Positions 52,025 to 62,024 of a stretch of 64,000 nt of DNA are shown one piece after another. The notes below the pieces were generated by a model, which did no database searches, was not told where the DNA came from, and saw only the letters and a list, made by a program, of their open reading frames with translations. Position 1 is the first letter of the stretch. Every line of letters starts with the position of its first letter. Made by a program: the position numbers and the translations under genes. This DNA is from HR10 sp964615335 (GTDB lineage Bacteria > Acidobacteriota > Blastocatellia > HR10): contig CAZTMT010000005.1 of assembly GCA_964615335.1 (NCBI GenBank), forward strand, positions 62,001 through 126,000, written 5' to 3'.

Positions 52025-52393
52025 TCAGCTCGACGGCGCCGCGAGGGCTTCTTTGGCCGCCGCGGCCAATTCGGCGAAGGCCGCCGCGTCGCAAACCGCC
52101 AGATCAGCCAGGACCTTTCGATCCATCGCGATGCCGGCCCGCTTGAGCCCGTGCATGAATTGCGCGTAGTTCAATCCGTTCAGACGCGCGGCGGCATTGA
52201 TGCGAATGATCCAGAGCCGGCGGAAGTCGCGCTTCTTGAGCCGCCGTCCGATGTAGGCGAATTTCCAGGCGCGTTGCACGGCCTCTTTGGCATACCGGTG
52301 GAGCCGGCTCTTAGCCCCCCAATACCCTTTGGCCAGGCGCAAGTACTTCTTGCGCCGCTGCACGCGCTTATGACCGCGTTTGACTCGTGGCAT
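52025..52393 (-). CDS. rplT: 50S ribosomal protein L20
   Basis: 122-residue 23S rRNA-binding protein needed early in large-subunit assembly. The basic N-terminus (PRVKRGHKRVQRRKKYLRLA) and GYWGAKSRLHRYAKEAV, RRLWIIRINAAAR and YAQFMHGLKRAGI are standard. In many bacteria L20 represses this operon by binding its leader. It follows rpmI by 44 nt. Confidence 0.98.
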   Translation of the reverse strand: MPRVKRGHKRVQRRKKYLRLAKGYWGAKSRLHRYAKEAVQRAWKFAYIGRRLKKRDFRRLWIIRINAAARLNGLNYAQFMHGLKRAGIAMDRKVLADLAVCDAAAFAELAAAAKEALAAPSS

Positions 52394-52437
52394 GGTCGTT
52401 CACTCCCGGATCCAGAGTGGTGCCTGAGAGCGCCTCT

Positions 52438-52641
52438 TCACTCCCGGCCATAGGGGAGCAGGCGCGTGACACGTCGGACATCGGTCGGGTCCACGTAGGT
52501 ATCCCGATCGAGCTGCCTCTTGCGCTTCGGCGACTTCTTGGTCAGCAAGTGGCGGGCATGAGAATGTCCCCGCTTGATCTTCCCCGTCGCCGTCAGGCGA
52601 AATCGCTTGTACGCTCCCCGGTGTGTCTTCAGTTTCGGCAT
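52438..52641 (-). CDS. rpmI: 50S ribosomal protein L35
   Basis: 67-residue basic ribosomal protein with the typical MPKLKTHRGAYKRFRLTATGKIK-like start (first 20 residues match the family closely), the HLLTKKSPKRKRQLD core, and a VRRVTRLLPYG end. Between infC and rplT, as in most bacteria. Confidence 0.97.
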   Translation of the reverse strand: MPKLKTHRGAYKRFRLTATGKIKRGHSHARHLLTKKSPKRKRQLDRDTYVDPTDVRRVTRLLPYGRE

Positions 52642-52671
52642 TCTCTCCTCCTTCCTTGCATGCGCTCAGCG

Positions 52672-53205
52672 TCACGACTTCCCGTGCTTCTTCGGGGCGA
52701 AGACGGCCACCAGATTGTTCCCCTCCAGACGCGGAGGAGACTCGACGATGGCCACCGGCGAGAGATCGGCGATCAACCGCTGGAGGATCTGCTCGCCCAG
52801 GTCCTTGTGCACGATCTCGCGCCCGCGGAAGTGGACGATCGCTTTCACCTTATCCCCCTCGTTCAAGATGCGCTGGGCATTGCGCATCTTGAACTCGTAG
52901 TCGTGGTCGTCAGTCGCCGGACGCAGCTTGATCTCTTTGACCGTGATGATCGTCTGTCGCTTCTTGGCCTCTTGCGCCTTCTTCTTTTGCTCGTAGAGAT
53001 ATTTCCCGTAGTCAATGATGCGACAGACGGGGGGATCGGCCTGCGGGGCGACTTCGACCAGATCCAGATCGCGTTCCCGTGCCAGCGCCAGCGCTTCCCG
53101 AAGGCTCATGATCCCAATCTGGCGGCCATTCTCATCCACGACCCGGACGCGTTCGGCCCGGATCCGCTCATTGACGCGATAGCGTAAGCCGTGTGCGTCT
53201 CTCAT
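52672..53205 (-). CDS. infC: Translation initiation factor IF-3
   Basis: 177-residue factor that binds the 30S subunit and checks the initiation codon and tRNA. N-domain: RVNERIRAERVRVVDENGRQ and LDLVEVAPQADPPVCRIIDYGK. A lysine-rich linker (EQKKKAQEAKKRQ) leads to the C-domain with KEIKLRPATDDHDYEFK and VKAIVHFRGRE. Unlike many infC genes, which use AUU or similar starts for self-control, an ordinary ATG with GAGGT close upstream is available at 53205. Confidence 0.96.
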   Translation of the reverse strand: MRDAHGLRYRVNERIRAERVRVVDENGRQIGIMSLREALALARERDLDLVEVAPQADPPVCRIIDYGKYLYEQKKKAQEAKKRQTIITVKEIKLRPATDDHDYEFKMRNAQRILNEGDKVKAIVHFRGREIVHKDLGEQILQRLIADLSPVAIVESPPRLEGNNLVAVFAPKKHGKS

Positions 53206-53283
53206 GAGACCTCGACCCCAATATGGGAGAGCCGCGCGATCTCCCTCCATCGCGCGGCGTCCTCTGGTGGGCGGACCAGGAGT

Positions 53284-55269
53284 TCACTCTCGCACGGGTA
53301 TGGGGTGCGCATCGTGGGTCGGATCGCTCGTCGTCTCCTCCTGAAGGGCGCGCGTGCGCACCAGATGGAGCGCATGCTCCAGGAACGCGTCCACGGACAT
53401 AACCCCTTTCTCCCCGCGGGTGCGCTCGCGAACCGATACGGTCCCGGTCGCGGCTTCGCGGGCGCCGACGACGAGCATGAAGGGGATCTTCTGCAGTTGG
53501 GCGTGACGAATTTTCGCGCCGATCTTCTCCCCCCGCAGATCGGCTTCGACACGCAGTCCGGCCTGACAAAGGCGCTCCTGAACCGCCCGCGCGTATTCGT
53601 TCTGCTTGTCGGTGATCGGCAGGACAATGGCCTGCACCGGGGCCAGCCAGAGGGGAAACGCTCCCGCGTAGTGCTCGATCAGAATGCCGAAGAACCGTTC
53701 GAGCGATCCCAGGATCGCCCGGTGGATCATGATCGGACGATGCGGCCGATTATCCTCGCCGATGTACTCCAGATCGAAACGCTCCGGGAGGTTGAAGTCC
53801 AACTGAATCGTCCCGAGCTGCCAATCGCGCCCGATCGCGTCCACGACTTTGATGTCAATCTTCGGCCCGTAGAAGGCGGCTTCGCCTTCGATCACCGCGT
53901 AGGAGAAGCCCACCTGTTCTAAAGCCTCAGCGAGCGTGTGCTCGGCCCACGCCCAGCGCTCCTCGCCGCCCATGTACTTGGAAGGATCGCGGGGATCGCG
54001 CACCGAGAGTTCGACCTTGTACTGAAAGCCGAACGTGCGATAGACCAGCTCGGCCAGATCCAGACACCCCACGATCTCCTGCCGGAGCGTCTCCGGAGTA
54101 CAGAAGATGTGGGCGTCATCCTGAGTGAATCCGCGCACGCGCAAAAGCCCGTGCAGCACACCGCTTCGCTCGTAGCGATAGACGGTCCCGAATTCGGCCA
54201 GTCGAATGGGCAGCTCCCGATAGCTGCGGGGGCGCGAGGCATAAATGCCGATGTGAAACGGACAGTTCATCGGCTTGAGTTGATACGGGATCTCTTCGAC
54301 CGACATCGGCGCGTACATGGATTCGCGGTAAAACTCCACGTGGCCGGATCGCTCCCAAAGCCGATACTGAGCGATGTGAGGCGTGTACACCAGCCCATAT
54401 CCGCGCCGCAGTAGCTCGTGCTTGAGGAAGTCCTCGATCTCCTTGCGGATGATCCCCCCCTTGGGGTGCCAGAAGATCAATCCGGGTCCGTAGTCCTCGT
54501 GGATGCTGAACAGATCCAGCTCGCGCCCGAGCTTGCGATGGTCCCGCCGCTGGGCTTCCTCGCGGCGCCGGAGGAACTGCTGCAGCTCCTCCTCGGTGAA
54601 GAAAGACGTCCCGTAGATGCGTTGCATCTGCGGTCCGCGCTCATCGCCGCGCCAGTACGCCCCGGCCAGGCTCAGAAGCTTGAAGGCCTTGATGTAGCCG
54701 GTCGAGGGAATGTGCGGTCCCGTGCAGAAGTCAATCATGTGGTCGCCCAGCTTATAGCAACTGACGATGTCCCCTCCTTTATCGGTGATCAGCTCGCACT
54801 TCAGGTGATCCCCCATCTGCGCGAAGAAGCGCAGAGCTTCCTCCTTGGGAATCTCAATCCGTTCGTAGGGGATATCGCGCTCGATCAGCTCGCGCATCTT
54901 CGCCTCGATGCGCTCCAGATCCTCGGGCGTGAAGCGCTCCGGGCGAAGAAAATCATAGAAGAATCCCTCGTCAGTCGCCGGGCCGATCCCCAGAAGCGTG
55001 CCGGGGAAAAGTTCCAGCACGGCGGCCGCCAGCAGATGAGCCGTCGAATGGCGATAGACCTCCAGAGCCTCTGCCGTCCCGATGAGGACGGGCTCCACCA
55101 GGCTCCCTTCTTCGGGACGATGAGCCAGATCCACGAGCCGACCGTTAACGCGTGCGACAAGCGCCCGCTTGGCCAATTCTCCATCGGCGTGGGCAATAGC
55201 CTGGCCCGCCGTCAGTCCCGAAGGGACTTCCACCGCTTCCCGTCCAGGTAAACGAACCCAAATGCCCAT
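53284..55269 (-). CDS. thrS: Threonine-tRNA ligase
   Basis: 661-residue class II synthetase. It has an N-terminal TGS domain (about 1-60), then the editing domain with HSTAHLLAAAVLELFP and CTGPHIPSTG zinc/editing His-Cys residues. The catalytic core has the zinc ligands Cys in MNCPFHIGIY, His in FTQDDAHIFC, and His in IMIHRAILGSLERF, the last also motif 3. The C-terminal anticodon-binding domain (LAPVQAIVLPITDKQNEYA) completes it. The ATG at 55269 gives the expected start; a longer frame to 55335 reaches within 8 nt of the tRNA. It heads the protein-coding part of the operon. Confidence 0.97.
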   Translation of the reverse strand: MGIWVRLPGREAVEVPSGLTAGQAIAHADGELAKRALVARVNGRLVDLAHRPEEGSLVEPVLIGTAEALEVYRHSTAHLLAAAVLELFPGTLLGIGPATDEGFFYDFLRPERFTPEDLERIEAKMRELIERDIPYERIEIPKEEALRFFAQMGDHLKCELITDKGGDIVSCYKLGDHMIDFCTGPHIPSTGYIKAFKLLSLAGAYWRGDERGPQMQRIYGTSFFTEEELQQFLRRREEAQRRDHRKLGRELDLFSIHEDYGPGLIFWHPKGGIIRKEIEDFLKHELLRRGYGLVYTPHIAQYRLWERSGHVEFYRESMYAPMSVEEIPYQLKPMNCPFHIGIYASRPRSYRELPIRLAEFGTVYRYERSGVLHGLLRVRGFTQDDAHIFCTPETLRQEIVGCLDLAELVYRTFGFQYKVELSVRDPRDPSKYMGGEERWAWAEHTLAEALEQVGFSYAVIEGEAAFYGPKIDIKVVDAIGRDWQLGTIQLDFNLPERFDLEYIGEDNRPHRPIMIHRAILGSLERFFGILIEHYAGAFPLWLAPVQAIVLPITDKQNEYARAVQERLCQAGLRVEADLRGEKIGAKIRHAQLQKIPFMLVVGAREAATGTVSVRERTRGEKGVMSVDAFLEHALHLVRTRALQEETTSDPTHDAHPIPVRE

Positions 55270-55342
55270 CTTCGATCCGCATCGCGCTTCTTTACGTCTC
55301 GCCCCGTGGACGAGATCGGATCTGAAAGATACCAAATAAAAA

Positions 55343-55417
55343 TGGTAGGCGCGAGCGGATTTGAACCGCTGACCCCTACCGCGTCAAGGTAGTGCTCTCC
55401 CCCTGAGCTACGCGCCT
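55343..55417 (-). tRNA. tRNA-Val (anticodon GAC)
   Basis: 75 nt cloverleaf with encoded CCA. Acceptor stem AGGCGCG/CGCGCCT, D-stem GCTC/GAGC, anticodon stem CTACC/GGTAG with loop TTGACGC, variable loop GGGTC, and T-arm AGCGG-TTCAAAT-CCGCT. The anticodon GAC reads GUC and GUU valine codons. It lies 73 nt upstream of thrS on the same strand and has its own promoter. Confidence 0.97.
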
Positions 55418-55440
55418 AACCCATTCACTCAACGCCGGAG

Positions 55441-55470
55441 AATTTAGCAGAGAACGCGCCTCTCTGTCAA
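55441..55470 (-). promoter_or_regulatory. Predicted promoter of tRNA-Val and the thrS operon
   Basis: Consensus -35 TTGACA (55470-55465), 18 nt spacer, -10 TAAATT (55446-55441) preceded by TGC as in extended -10 promoters. The 5' end of the tRNA is about 17 nt downstream of the expected start. Confidence 0.55.
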
Positions 55471-55539
55471 GAGGAAGCAGTTTCCTGCGCCAAGAGGACC
55501 GCTATCCGGAGGTCTTGAACTTTCTGCACAGGGCCAGTG

Positions 55540-56052
55540 TTCCTGTCTGAGAGTATAAGCGTCTTGCCCGGGCGGGTTTTCTTCTGGAAGATGACCGCGT
55601 GGAACTCATCGAAGGGGAGATCCTGGAAATGCCTCCCATTGGGCCTTCGCACGCCGGAGGGGTAAATCGCTTCAGTCACTCCACCGCCTGGCTGCGGGGC
55701 AGGCTCTCGTTGCTGTTCAAAATCCGCTTCGCCTGCCGGAGTACAACGAGCCGCAGCCCGATCTGATGCTCCTTGTTCCTCGGGAGGCAGAGTCGTCATC
55801 CCACTCCTCAGGAAGTGCTTCTTCTGGTGGAAAGTGCCGAAACCTCCCTGGAGTATGACCGGAGGATCAAGCTCCCTCTCTATGCCCGGTATGGAGTGAG
55901 GTCTGGCTGGTGAACCTGTTGGAGCGGAAGGTGGAGGCGATCGAAGGCCTTCGGAGGAAGGCTATCGGGAGGTTGGGGGAGCGCAGCCTGGAGACGTTCT
56001 TTCCCCCTCTCTCCTTCCCGATCTGAAAATCCGTGTGGAGGAGATCCTCTAG
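55540..56052 (+). pseudogene. Uma2-family (DUF820) PD-(D/E)XK nuclease-like pseudogene
   Basis: Family motifs are all recognisable but split over several frames. From 55551 one frame reads EYKRLARAGFLLEDDRVELI and EGEILEMPPIGPSHAGGVNRF. A second gives VQNPLRLPEYNEPQPDLMLL. A third gives EVLLLVESAETSLEYDRRIK and LPLYARYGV. A further frame gives EVWLVNLLERKVEAIEG. The end, DLKIRVEEIL and a stop at 56050-56052, again needs a shift. In intact Uma2 proteins these motifs run in this order in about 190 residues, including the catalytic Asp and Glu-x-Ala/Ser region. At least three frameshifts plus a TGA just before the first motif make a functional product unlikely. Confidence 0.8.
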
Positions 56053-56366
56053 GCGGGTGGGCAGCTCCTCCTTGTGATAAGCCTCTAGGCTCACGGGCAG
56101 GGCTGGTTCAGCACTTTGAGGAGGCGCGTGAAGCTGTGATTGCCATCGGCTCCTGGTCTCTTTCTCCCCAGGAAGCAGATGATCTCGGTCATCGTGGGGG
56201 CTCAAGGCCGTCTCCATCTCGATGCGGGAAGGGGCGCAGGGCCTTTGTCGCCGCGGCCGCGCGTCCAGGCAGGAGATGGCCTGCTCTGGTCTCGCTGTCA
56301 GAGGCGCGCTATCATTGAGATTCCCTGCGCCGAGGACATCTTCTGTGAAGGAGGCCGGGGGAGGAG
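56053..56366 (+). other. Gene-free stretch between Uma2 pseudogene and gatC
   Basis: About 310 bases with no convincing gene. One plus-strand frame (about 56094-56316) reads LVQHFEEAREAVIAIGSWSL and then SPQEADDL before becoming low-complexity. It lacks a start with a Shine-Dalgarno and may be another gene remnant. The gatC leader ends in a purine-rich ribosome-binding region. Confidence 0.45.
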
Positions 56367-56668
56367 ATGTTGATCACGAAATCGGATGTGGAGAAGATCG
56401 CCGAGCTGGCCCATCTGGAGCTCACCGAAGAGGAGAAGGAGTTGTTCACGGTTCAGTTGGCGGCTATTGTCGCCTACGTTGAGAAGCTGAACGAGCTGGA
56501 CACGACGGATGTGCCCCCGATGGCCCATGCCGGTCGCGACGAGCGCACCGACTATGCCCAGCGCGAGGACATCGTATGCAAAGGGCTTGGGCAAGAGCTG
56601 GCCCTTCAGAATGCTCCGGATGCCGCGCGCGGCTACTTCCGCGTGCCTCGGGTGATTGAGGAGGGGTG

Positions 56669-56669
<1 letters not shown>
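56367..56669 (+). CDS. gatC: Aspartyl/glutamyl-tRNA amidotransferase subunit C
   Basis: 100-residue stabilising subunit of GatCAB, which converts Glu-tRNA(Gln) and/or Asp-tRNA(Asn) to the amidated forms. Typical N-terminal ITKSDVEKIAELAHLELTEE and a middle ALIDFVEKLN-like stretch (AAIVAYVEKLNELDTTDVPP), ending FRVPRVIE. GGGGAGGAG directly precedes the ATG. It overlaps gatA by one base (TGATG). gatB is not in this window. Confidence 0.95.
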
Positions 56670-58126
<1,457 letters not shown>

Positions 58127-58183
58127 TCCGCCCCGAGAAGTCCGGAGCGCGAGTCGGTCAGAACACCTGGAGGAGAGAAGCCG

Positions 58184-59377
58184 ATGCCGGTCATCATCAA
58201 CTCAGATCTTCCGACAGAGCATCGGCCCACGTGGGTGGAGATTCGCCTGGATCATCTCATCCACAATTTTCGCGCCATTCGCGCGCGCGTGGGCCCGGAC
58301 GTGAAGATCTGCGCTGTCGTGAAAGCCGACGCCTACGGACATGGGGCGGTGACCGTGGCGCGATGTCTTGAATCGGTCGGAGCCGATTGGTTCGGTGTCG
58401 CGCTGGTAGAAGAAGGTGTGGCCTTGCGGGAAGCGGGCGTCACACGCCCGATCTTGTGTTTTGGAGTCGCGCGGGGCCAGGAGGAACTTCTCTTCCGGTA
58501 CCGACTGACGCCTGTGGTCTTTGACGTGGAGTTGCTTGAGCGGCTCAATGCGAGGGCGCGCGCGCAGGGCGAGATCCTGAGTTATCATCTGGAAGTGGAC
58601 ACGGGGATGGGGCGCGTCGGTATCCCCTGGCGCGAGCTGGTTCATGTCCTGCCGTGGGCGGAGCGATTTCAGAGCGTTCGACTGGAAGGCTTCATGAGCC
58701 ATCTCGCGGCGGCCGATGATCCGGCGCACGAGGAGTTCACGCGGGAGCAGATCGCGCGTTTCCACAAAGCCGCGCGCGTGGTGGAGGCCTCGGGCTTTCG
58801 CCCCATCTATTGGCATCTGGCTAACAGTGCGGGCGTTCGCTGGTATCCGGAGGCGTGGGGGAACATGGTTCGCCCCGGCGGTCTGCTCTACGGGCTCTGG
58901 AGCGGCCCATCAGCCGAGGAGGACGCGCCCCTCTCGATCGAGACGCCGACGGGACTGTGCCCGGTGAAACCCGTTCTCTCCCTGCACACGCGCATCGTGT
59001 TTCTCAAGGACGTGGACGCCGGGACACCTCTGGGATATGGGGGGGCGTTTGTCACTTCTCGTCCGAGTCGCATTGCGACTCTGCCCATCGGGTATCACGA
59101 TGGATATCGGCGCGCCCTCTCGCCGGGAGGGCGCGTCCTGGTGCGCGGGCATTTCGCGCCGGTCGTCGGGCGGGTGAGCATGGATTGGACGCTGGTGGAT
59201 GTCACCGATGTCCCCGGCGTCCAGATAGGGGATGAGGTGCTTCTGATCGGACAGGCGCAGGGGCGGCACCTCACGGCGGAAGAGCTGGCCCGACTCTGTG
59301 GGACGATCTCCTACGAGATCACCTGCGGGATCGGCGCGCGCGTCCCTCGCGTGGTCATCTCCGGAGATGCCGCGTAA
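58184..59377 (+). CDS. alr: Alanine racemase
   Basis: 397-residue PLP enzyme making D-alanine for peptidoglycan. The PLP-binding lysine is Lys47 in VVKADAYGHG, and the catalytic tyrosine lies in TPLGYGGAF. VDTGMGRVGI, WHLANSAGV and MDWTLVDVTD are family marks. GGAGAG is upstream of the ATG. It follows gatA by 57 nt on the same strand and may share its transcript. PLP would come from pdxST in this same window. Confidence 0.96.
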   Translation: MPVIINSDLPTEHRPTWVEIRLDHLIHNFRAIRARVGPDVKICAVVKADAYGHGAVTVARCLESVGADWFGVALVEEGVALREAGVTRPILCFGVARGQEELLFRYRLTPVVFDVELLERLNARARAQGEILSYHLEVDTGMGRVGIPWRELVHVLPWAERFQSVRLEGFMSHLAAADDPAHEEFTREQIARFHKAARVVEASGFRPIYWHLANSAGVRWYPEAWGNMVRPGGLLYGLWSGPSAEEDAPLSIETPTGLCPVKPVLSLHTRIVFLKDVDAGTPLGYGGAFVTSRPSRIATLPIGYHDGYRRALSPGGRVLVRGHFAPVVGRVSMDWTLVDVTDVPGVQIGDEVLLIGQAQGRHLTAEELARLCGTISYEITCGIGARVPRVVISGDAA

Positions 59378-59406
59378 TCCCTTGGCTCGATCGAGTGTCC
59401 AAGAGA

Positions 59407-60060
59407 ATGAAGATGAAGACATCGAGCCCTCATCCTCTGGTCGAGATCCTTTTGGGATTGGCACCTGTGCTCACGATCATGTGGGTGACGCCGCTTGTTG
59501 TCGAGGATCGCGCGACATTTCTGCGGGTGAATTTCTCCCTTTCGCTCGTGACCTTCGCCGTTGCTCTCATGTCCAACATCGTTCACGGCGATACGCTCAA
59601 AGAGATCGGCCTGCGGGTGGACAATCTCGGGCGGGCGCTTCGATTGCTGGCTCTTCCGACAGCAGGAGCAGCCCTTCTGATCCTGGCCGCAGGCCTGGCC
59701 TTCGGGAGCGTGAATCTCGGAGATCGGTTTTTCTTCCACTTGAAGAGTCTTCCTCTGTGGACGCTCGCGCAGCAGTATGCGCTCCAAGGGTTCCTGCATC
59801 GGCGCGTGCAGGATCTCTGCGGGAAGGGGTGGAAGTCCATCCTCTGGGTCGCTGCGATCTTCTCCGCCCTGCATCTGCCGAATCCCATGTTGACGGTGGG
59901 AACGTTTCTGGGGGGCGCCCTGTGGGCGTGGACGTTTCAACGCGAGCCGAATCTGCTGGCGCTCATGGTTTCGCACACGCTTCTGAGCGCCGTGCTGGCG
60001 AATTCGCTGCCCCCCTGGATTTTACCGAACATGAAAGTCGGGTGGGGATATTGGGGGTGA
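59407..60060 (+). CDS. CPBP/Abi-like integral membrane protein without the usual Glu pair
   Basis: 217-residue protein with about six hydrophobic helices, resembling CAAX-protease/bacteriocin-processing (CPBP, Abi) intramembrane enzymes. Motif 2 (IFSALHLPNPML) and motif 3 (MVSHTLLSAVLAN), each with a His, are present. In place of the EExxxR motif it has AQQYALQGFLHRR, so both expected glutamates are missing although the following Arg remains. It could be inactive, a scaffold, or a divergent subfamily. The ATG at 59407 is chosen; a GTG at 59395 and an ATG at 59413 are alternatives. It sits 4 nt before sppA. Confidence 0.75.
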   Translation: MKMKTSSPHPLVEILLGLAPVLTIMWVTPLVVEDRATFLRVNFSLSLVTFAVALMSNIVHGDTLKEIGLRVDNLGRALRLLALPTAGAALLILAAGLAFGSVNLGDRFFFHLKSLPLWTLAQQYALQGFLHRRVQDLCGKGWKSILWVAAIFSALHLPNPMLTVGTFLGGALWAWTFQREPNLLALMVSHTLLSAVLANSLPPWILPNMKVGWGYWG

Positions 60061-60064
60061 GACG

Positions 60065-60883
60065 ATGTGGCCTTTTCGTCGGTGGAGGAAGAAGAATCGT
60101 ATCGCTCTGGTCACCATTGAAGGGATCATCACGGATATGAGCTGGGGCGCGTCGCGAGAGAGCGTCCTGGCCGCTCTGGAGCGCGTCCCGCAGATGAAGG
60201 CGCGCGCTCTGGTTGTGCGCATCAACAGTCCCGGGGGAACCGTCGGGGCCTGTCAGGAAATCCACGAGGCGATTCGCCGGCTGCGCGCGCAGCAGAAGAT
60301 CCCGGTCGTCGCCTCGCTCGGGGATGTCGCCGCTTCTGGGGGGATCTACATCGCCGTCGCCTGTGAGAAGATCGTTGCCAATCCGGGGACGATCACCGGC
60401 TCGATCGGTGTCATCTTGAAGGCCAACAATCTGCGCGATCTCTATCAGAGGCTCGGCGTTCAGTCCGAAGTCATCAAATCGGGCCCCTACAAGGACACGC
60501 TCTCGACCTTTCGGCCTCTGACCGAATCCGAGCGCGCGCTGCTTCAGGGAGTCATTGATACGACCTACGGGCAGTTTGTGAACGCCGTCGCGCAAGGCCG
60601 TGGGCTGACGCCGGAATCCGTTCGGACCTTCGCCGATGGACGCATCTTCACCGGGCAGCAGGCCCGGGAATACGGCCTTGTGGATGAATTGGGGAACGTG
60701 CAGCGCGCCATCGAGCTGGCCGCCGAGATGGCCGGGATTGTCGGCAAGCCCGTCGTCATGGAAGCGACGCCCAAAAAGAAAGGGCTTTGGGCGCGACTCT
60801 TTCCCTGGTGGGGACGGGTGCCCGAGGACGCGTTCCTGTGGAGCGCCTTGCGCGGCCTTCCTCTGTGGCTCATGCCCCTGTGA
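60065..60883 (+). CDS. sppA: Signal peptide peptidase SppA, S49 family, soluble-looking form
   Basis: 272-residue serine protease that degrades cleaved signal peptides. Ser-Lys dyad: Ser in GDVAASGGIY and Lys in IKSGPYKDTLS. RINSPGGTVGACQEIHEAI and NPGTITGSIGV are standard. It is the short 'half-size' form. No N-terminal TM helix is obvious after MWPFRRWRKKNR, unlike many SppA, so membrane attachment may rely on the basic start or on the hydrophobic tail (WSALRGLPLWLMPL). It follows the CPBP-like protein by 4 nt. Confidence 0.92.
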   Translation: MWPFRRWRKKNRIALVTIEGIITDMSWGASRESVLAALERVPQMKARALVVRINSPGGTVGACQEIHEAIRRLRAQQKIPVVASLGDVAASGGIYIAVACEKIVANPGTITGSIGVILKANNLRDLYQRLGVQSEVIKSGPYKDTLSTFRPLTESERALLQGVIDTTYGQFVNAVAQGRGLTPESVRTFADGRIFTGQQAREYGLVDELGNVQRAIELAAEMAGIVGKPVVMEATPKKKGLWARLFPWWGRVPEDAFLWSALRGLPLWLMPL

Positions 60884-60891
60884 GCGCTGCT

Positions 60892-61452
60892 TCACGGCAG
60901 CGCGCGCTGGATGCGAGTGAGGCTACTCTCGGCGGAGAAGAGAGCTGATTCCGCTCCAAGCAGATCGCGCCGTCCGAGAGCCAGGCGCACGCGCGAGAGA
61001 TCCAGAGCGAGCTGCGCGCTCGCCTGTTGGATCTCCGCCAGGCGGAGGCGCAGATCGGTCAGCTCGCGCCCCATCTGCGATCGCGCCGGATCTTCCCCAT
61101 CTCTCTCACCGGAGGAGCGAGTCAGGATCTCACCCGACGTTGTGGCGCTCAGCGTCAGCAGCAGGTGAAGCATCCAGCGGTCCAGCCGGTCGCGTTCTTC
61201 AGCCGAGAGCTTCGCCAGGCCGCAGGCTTCGAACTCCTCCGACTTCATGAGCCCCAGAACCAGATGGGAGGTCTCGTGAAGACGGCCCTGGGACGCCGTT
61301 TGGGCCTCCGGCTCGTTCGGGGACTCTGTCTTTGGCGCCTTCGCGCGGCCCGACTGCTCCGGAGCGCGCGCCCCGTGTGGGGAGTGAGGACGTGTCGCCG
61401 CGCCCCCGATCAGCAGAGCGGTCAGAAGCAGACTCGCTGGGACGATTCTCAT
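60892..61452 (-). CDS. Exported helical protein of unknown function
   Basis: 186 residues, not recognised. The start MRIVPASLLLTALLIGGAATR is a plausible signal peptide. A low-complexity linker rich in Pro, Ser, Glu and Ala (about 22-55) is followed by an amphipathic helical half (LRLRLAEIQQASAQLALDLS). One Cys is visible. The start codon overlaps the nusB stop as ATGA, and its far end lies 8 bp from the sppA stop, convergent. Co-transcription with ribH-nusB is likely, but a functional link to them is not. Confidence 0.7.
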   Translation of the reverse strand: MRIVPASLLLTALLIGGAATRPHSPHGARAPEQSGRAKAPKTESPNEPEAQTASQGRLHETSHLVLGLMKSEEFEACGLAKLSAEERDRLDRWMLHLLLTLSATTSGEILTRSSGERDGEDPARSQMGRELTDLRLRLAEIQQASAQLALDLSRVRLALGRRDLLGAESALFSAESSLTRIQRALP

Positions 61453-61946
61453 GGTTCCTCCTCATCCCAATGCCAGGAGGTCGCGCCGGGGGGCCTGAAG
61501 GGAGCCTCGCTCGATTCCGGACTCGGGCGAGATGCAGCCTCCACCTGTTTTCGAATGGCATCCAGAAGTCCGTTGATGAACTGCGTCGCCTCGTAAGTCG
61601 AATACCGGCGGGCGATCTCGATGGCTTCGTTGATGATGACGACCTTGGGAGTTTCCGTCTCGTAGAGCAGCTCATACACGGCCAGTCGCAGGATATTCCG
61701 GTCCACGGTCGCCATGCGTTCGATGCGCCAGTGTTCGGCTCGGCTTGCGAGCAGGCGGTCAATCAGGTCCAGATGTTCGATCGTTCCCAAAACGAGCGAG
61801 GTCGCGAAGCGACGCACATCCTCATCCACATCGGGGCGAAGCTCGCTCCAGTACGTCTCCAGAAGCTCGTCAACGGGTGGACGGGCGACGTCATACTGGT
61901 AGAGCATCTGCATAGCCGATTCCCGCGCTTTGCGCCTCGAACCCAT
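61449..61946 (-). CDS. nusB: Transcription antitermination factor NusB
   Basis: 165-residue RNA-binding factor that with NusE/S10 binds boxA in rRNA operons. Family motifs: RRKARESAMQMLYQYDV at the start, and NILRLAVYELLYETETPKVVIINEAIEIAR, KYST-like RRYSTYEATQFINGLLDAI near the end. About 30 extra C-terminal residues (RPSPESSEAPFRPPG) form a disordered tail. It follows ribH, a common pairing. Confidence 0.96.
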   Translation of the reverse strand: MGSRRKARESAMQMLYQYDVARPPVDELLETYWSELRPDVDEDVRRFATSLVLGTIEHLDLIDRLLASRAEHWRIERMATVDRNILRLAVYELLYETETPKVVIINEAIEIARRYSTYEATQFINGLLDAIRKQVEAASRPSPESSEAPFRPPGATSWHWDEEEP

Positions 61947-62024
61947 AAGCCATCGGGGATGTCAAACATCGCCTCGGCGAGCGCGCGCCCGCCCCGCATG
62001 GGGTCCCCCGAGGGATCCCGAGAG

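Noticed and set aside
53161..53250. Non-AUG start for infC as in many bacteria
   Set aside because: No AUU, AUA or similar codon is in frame at the right place; a normal ATG is.
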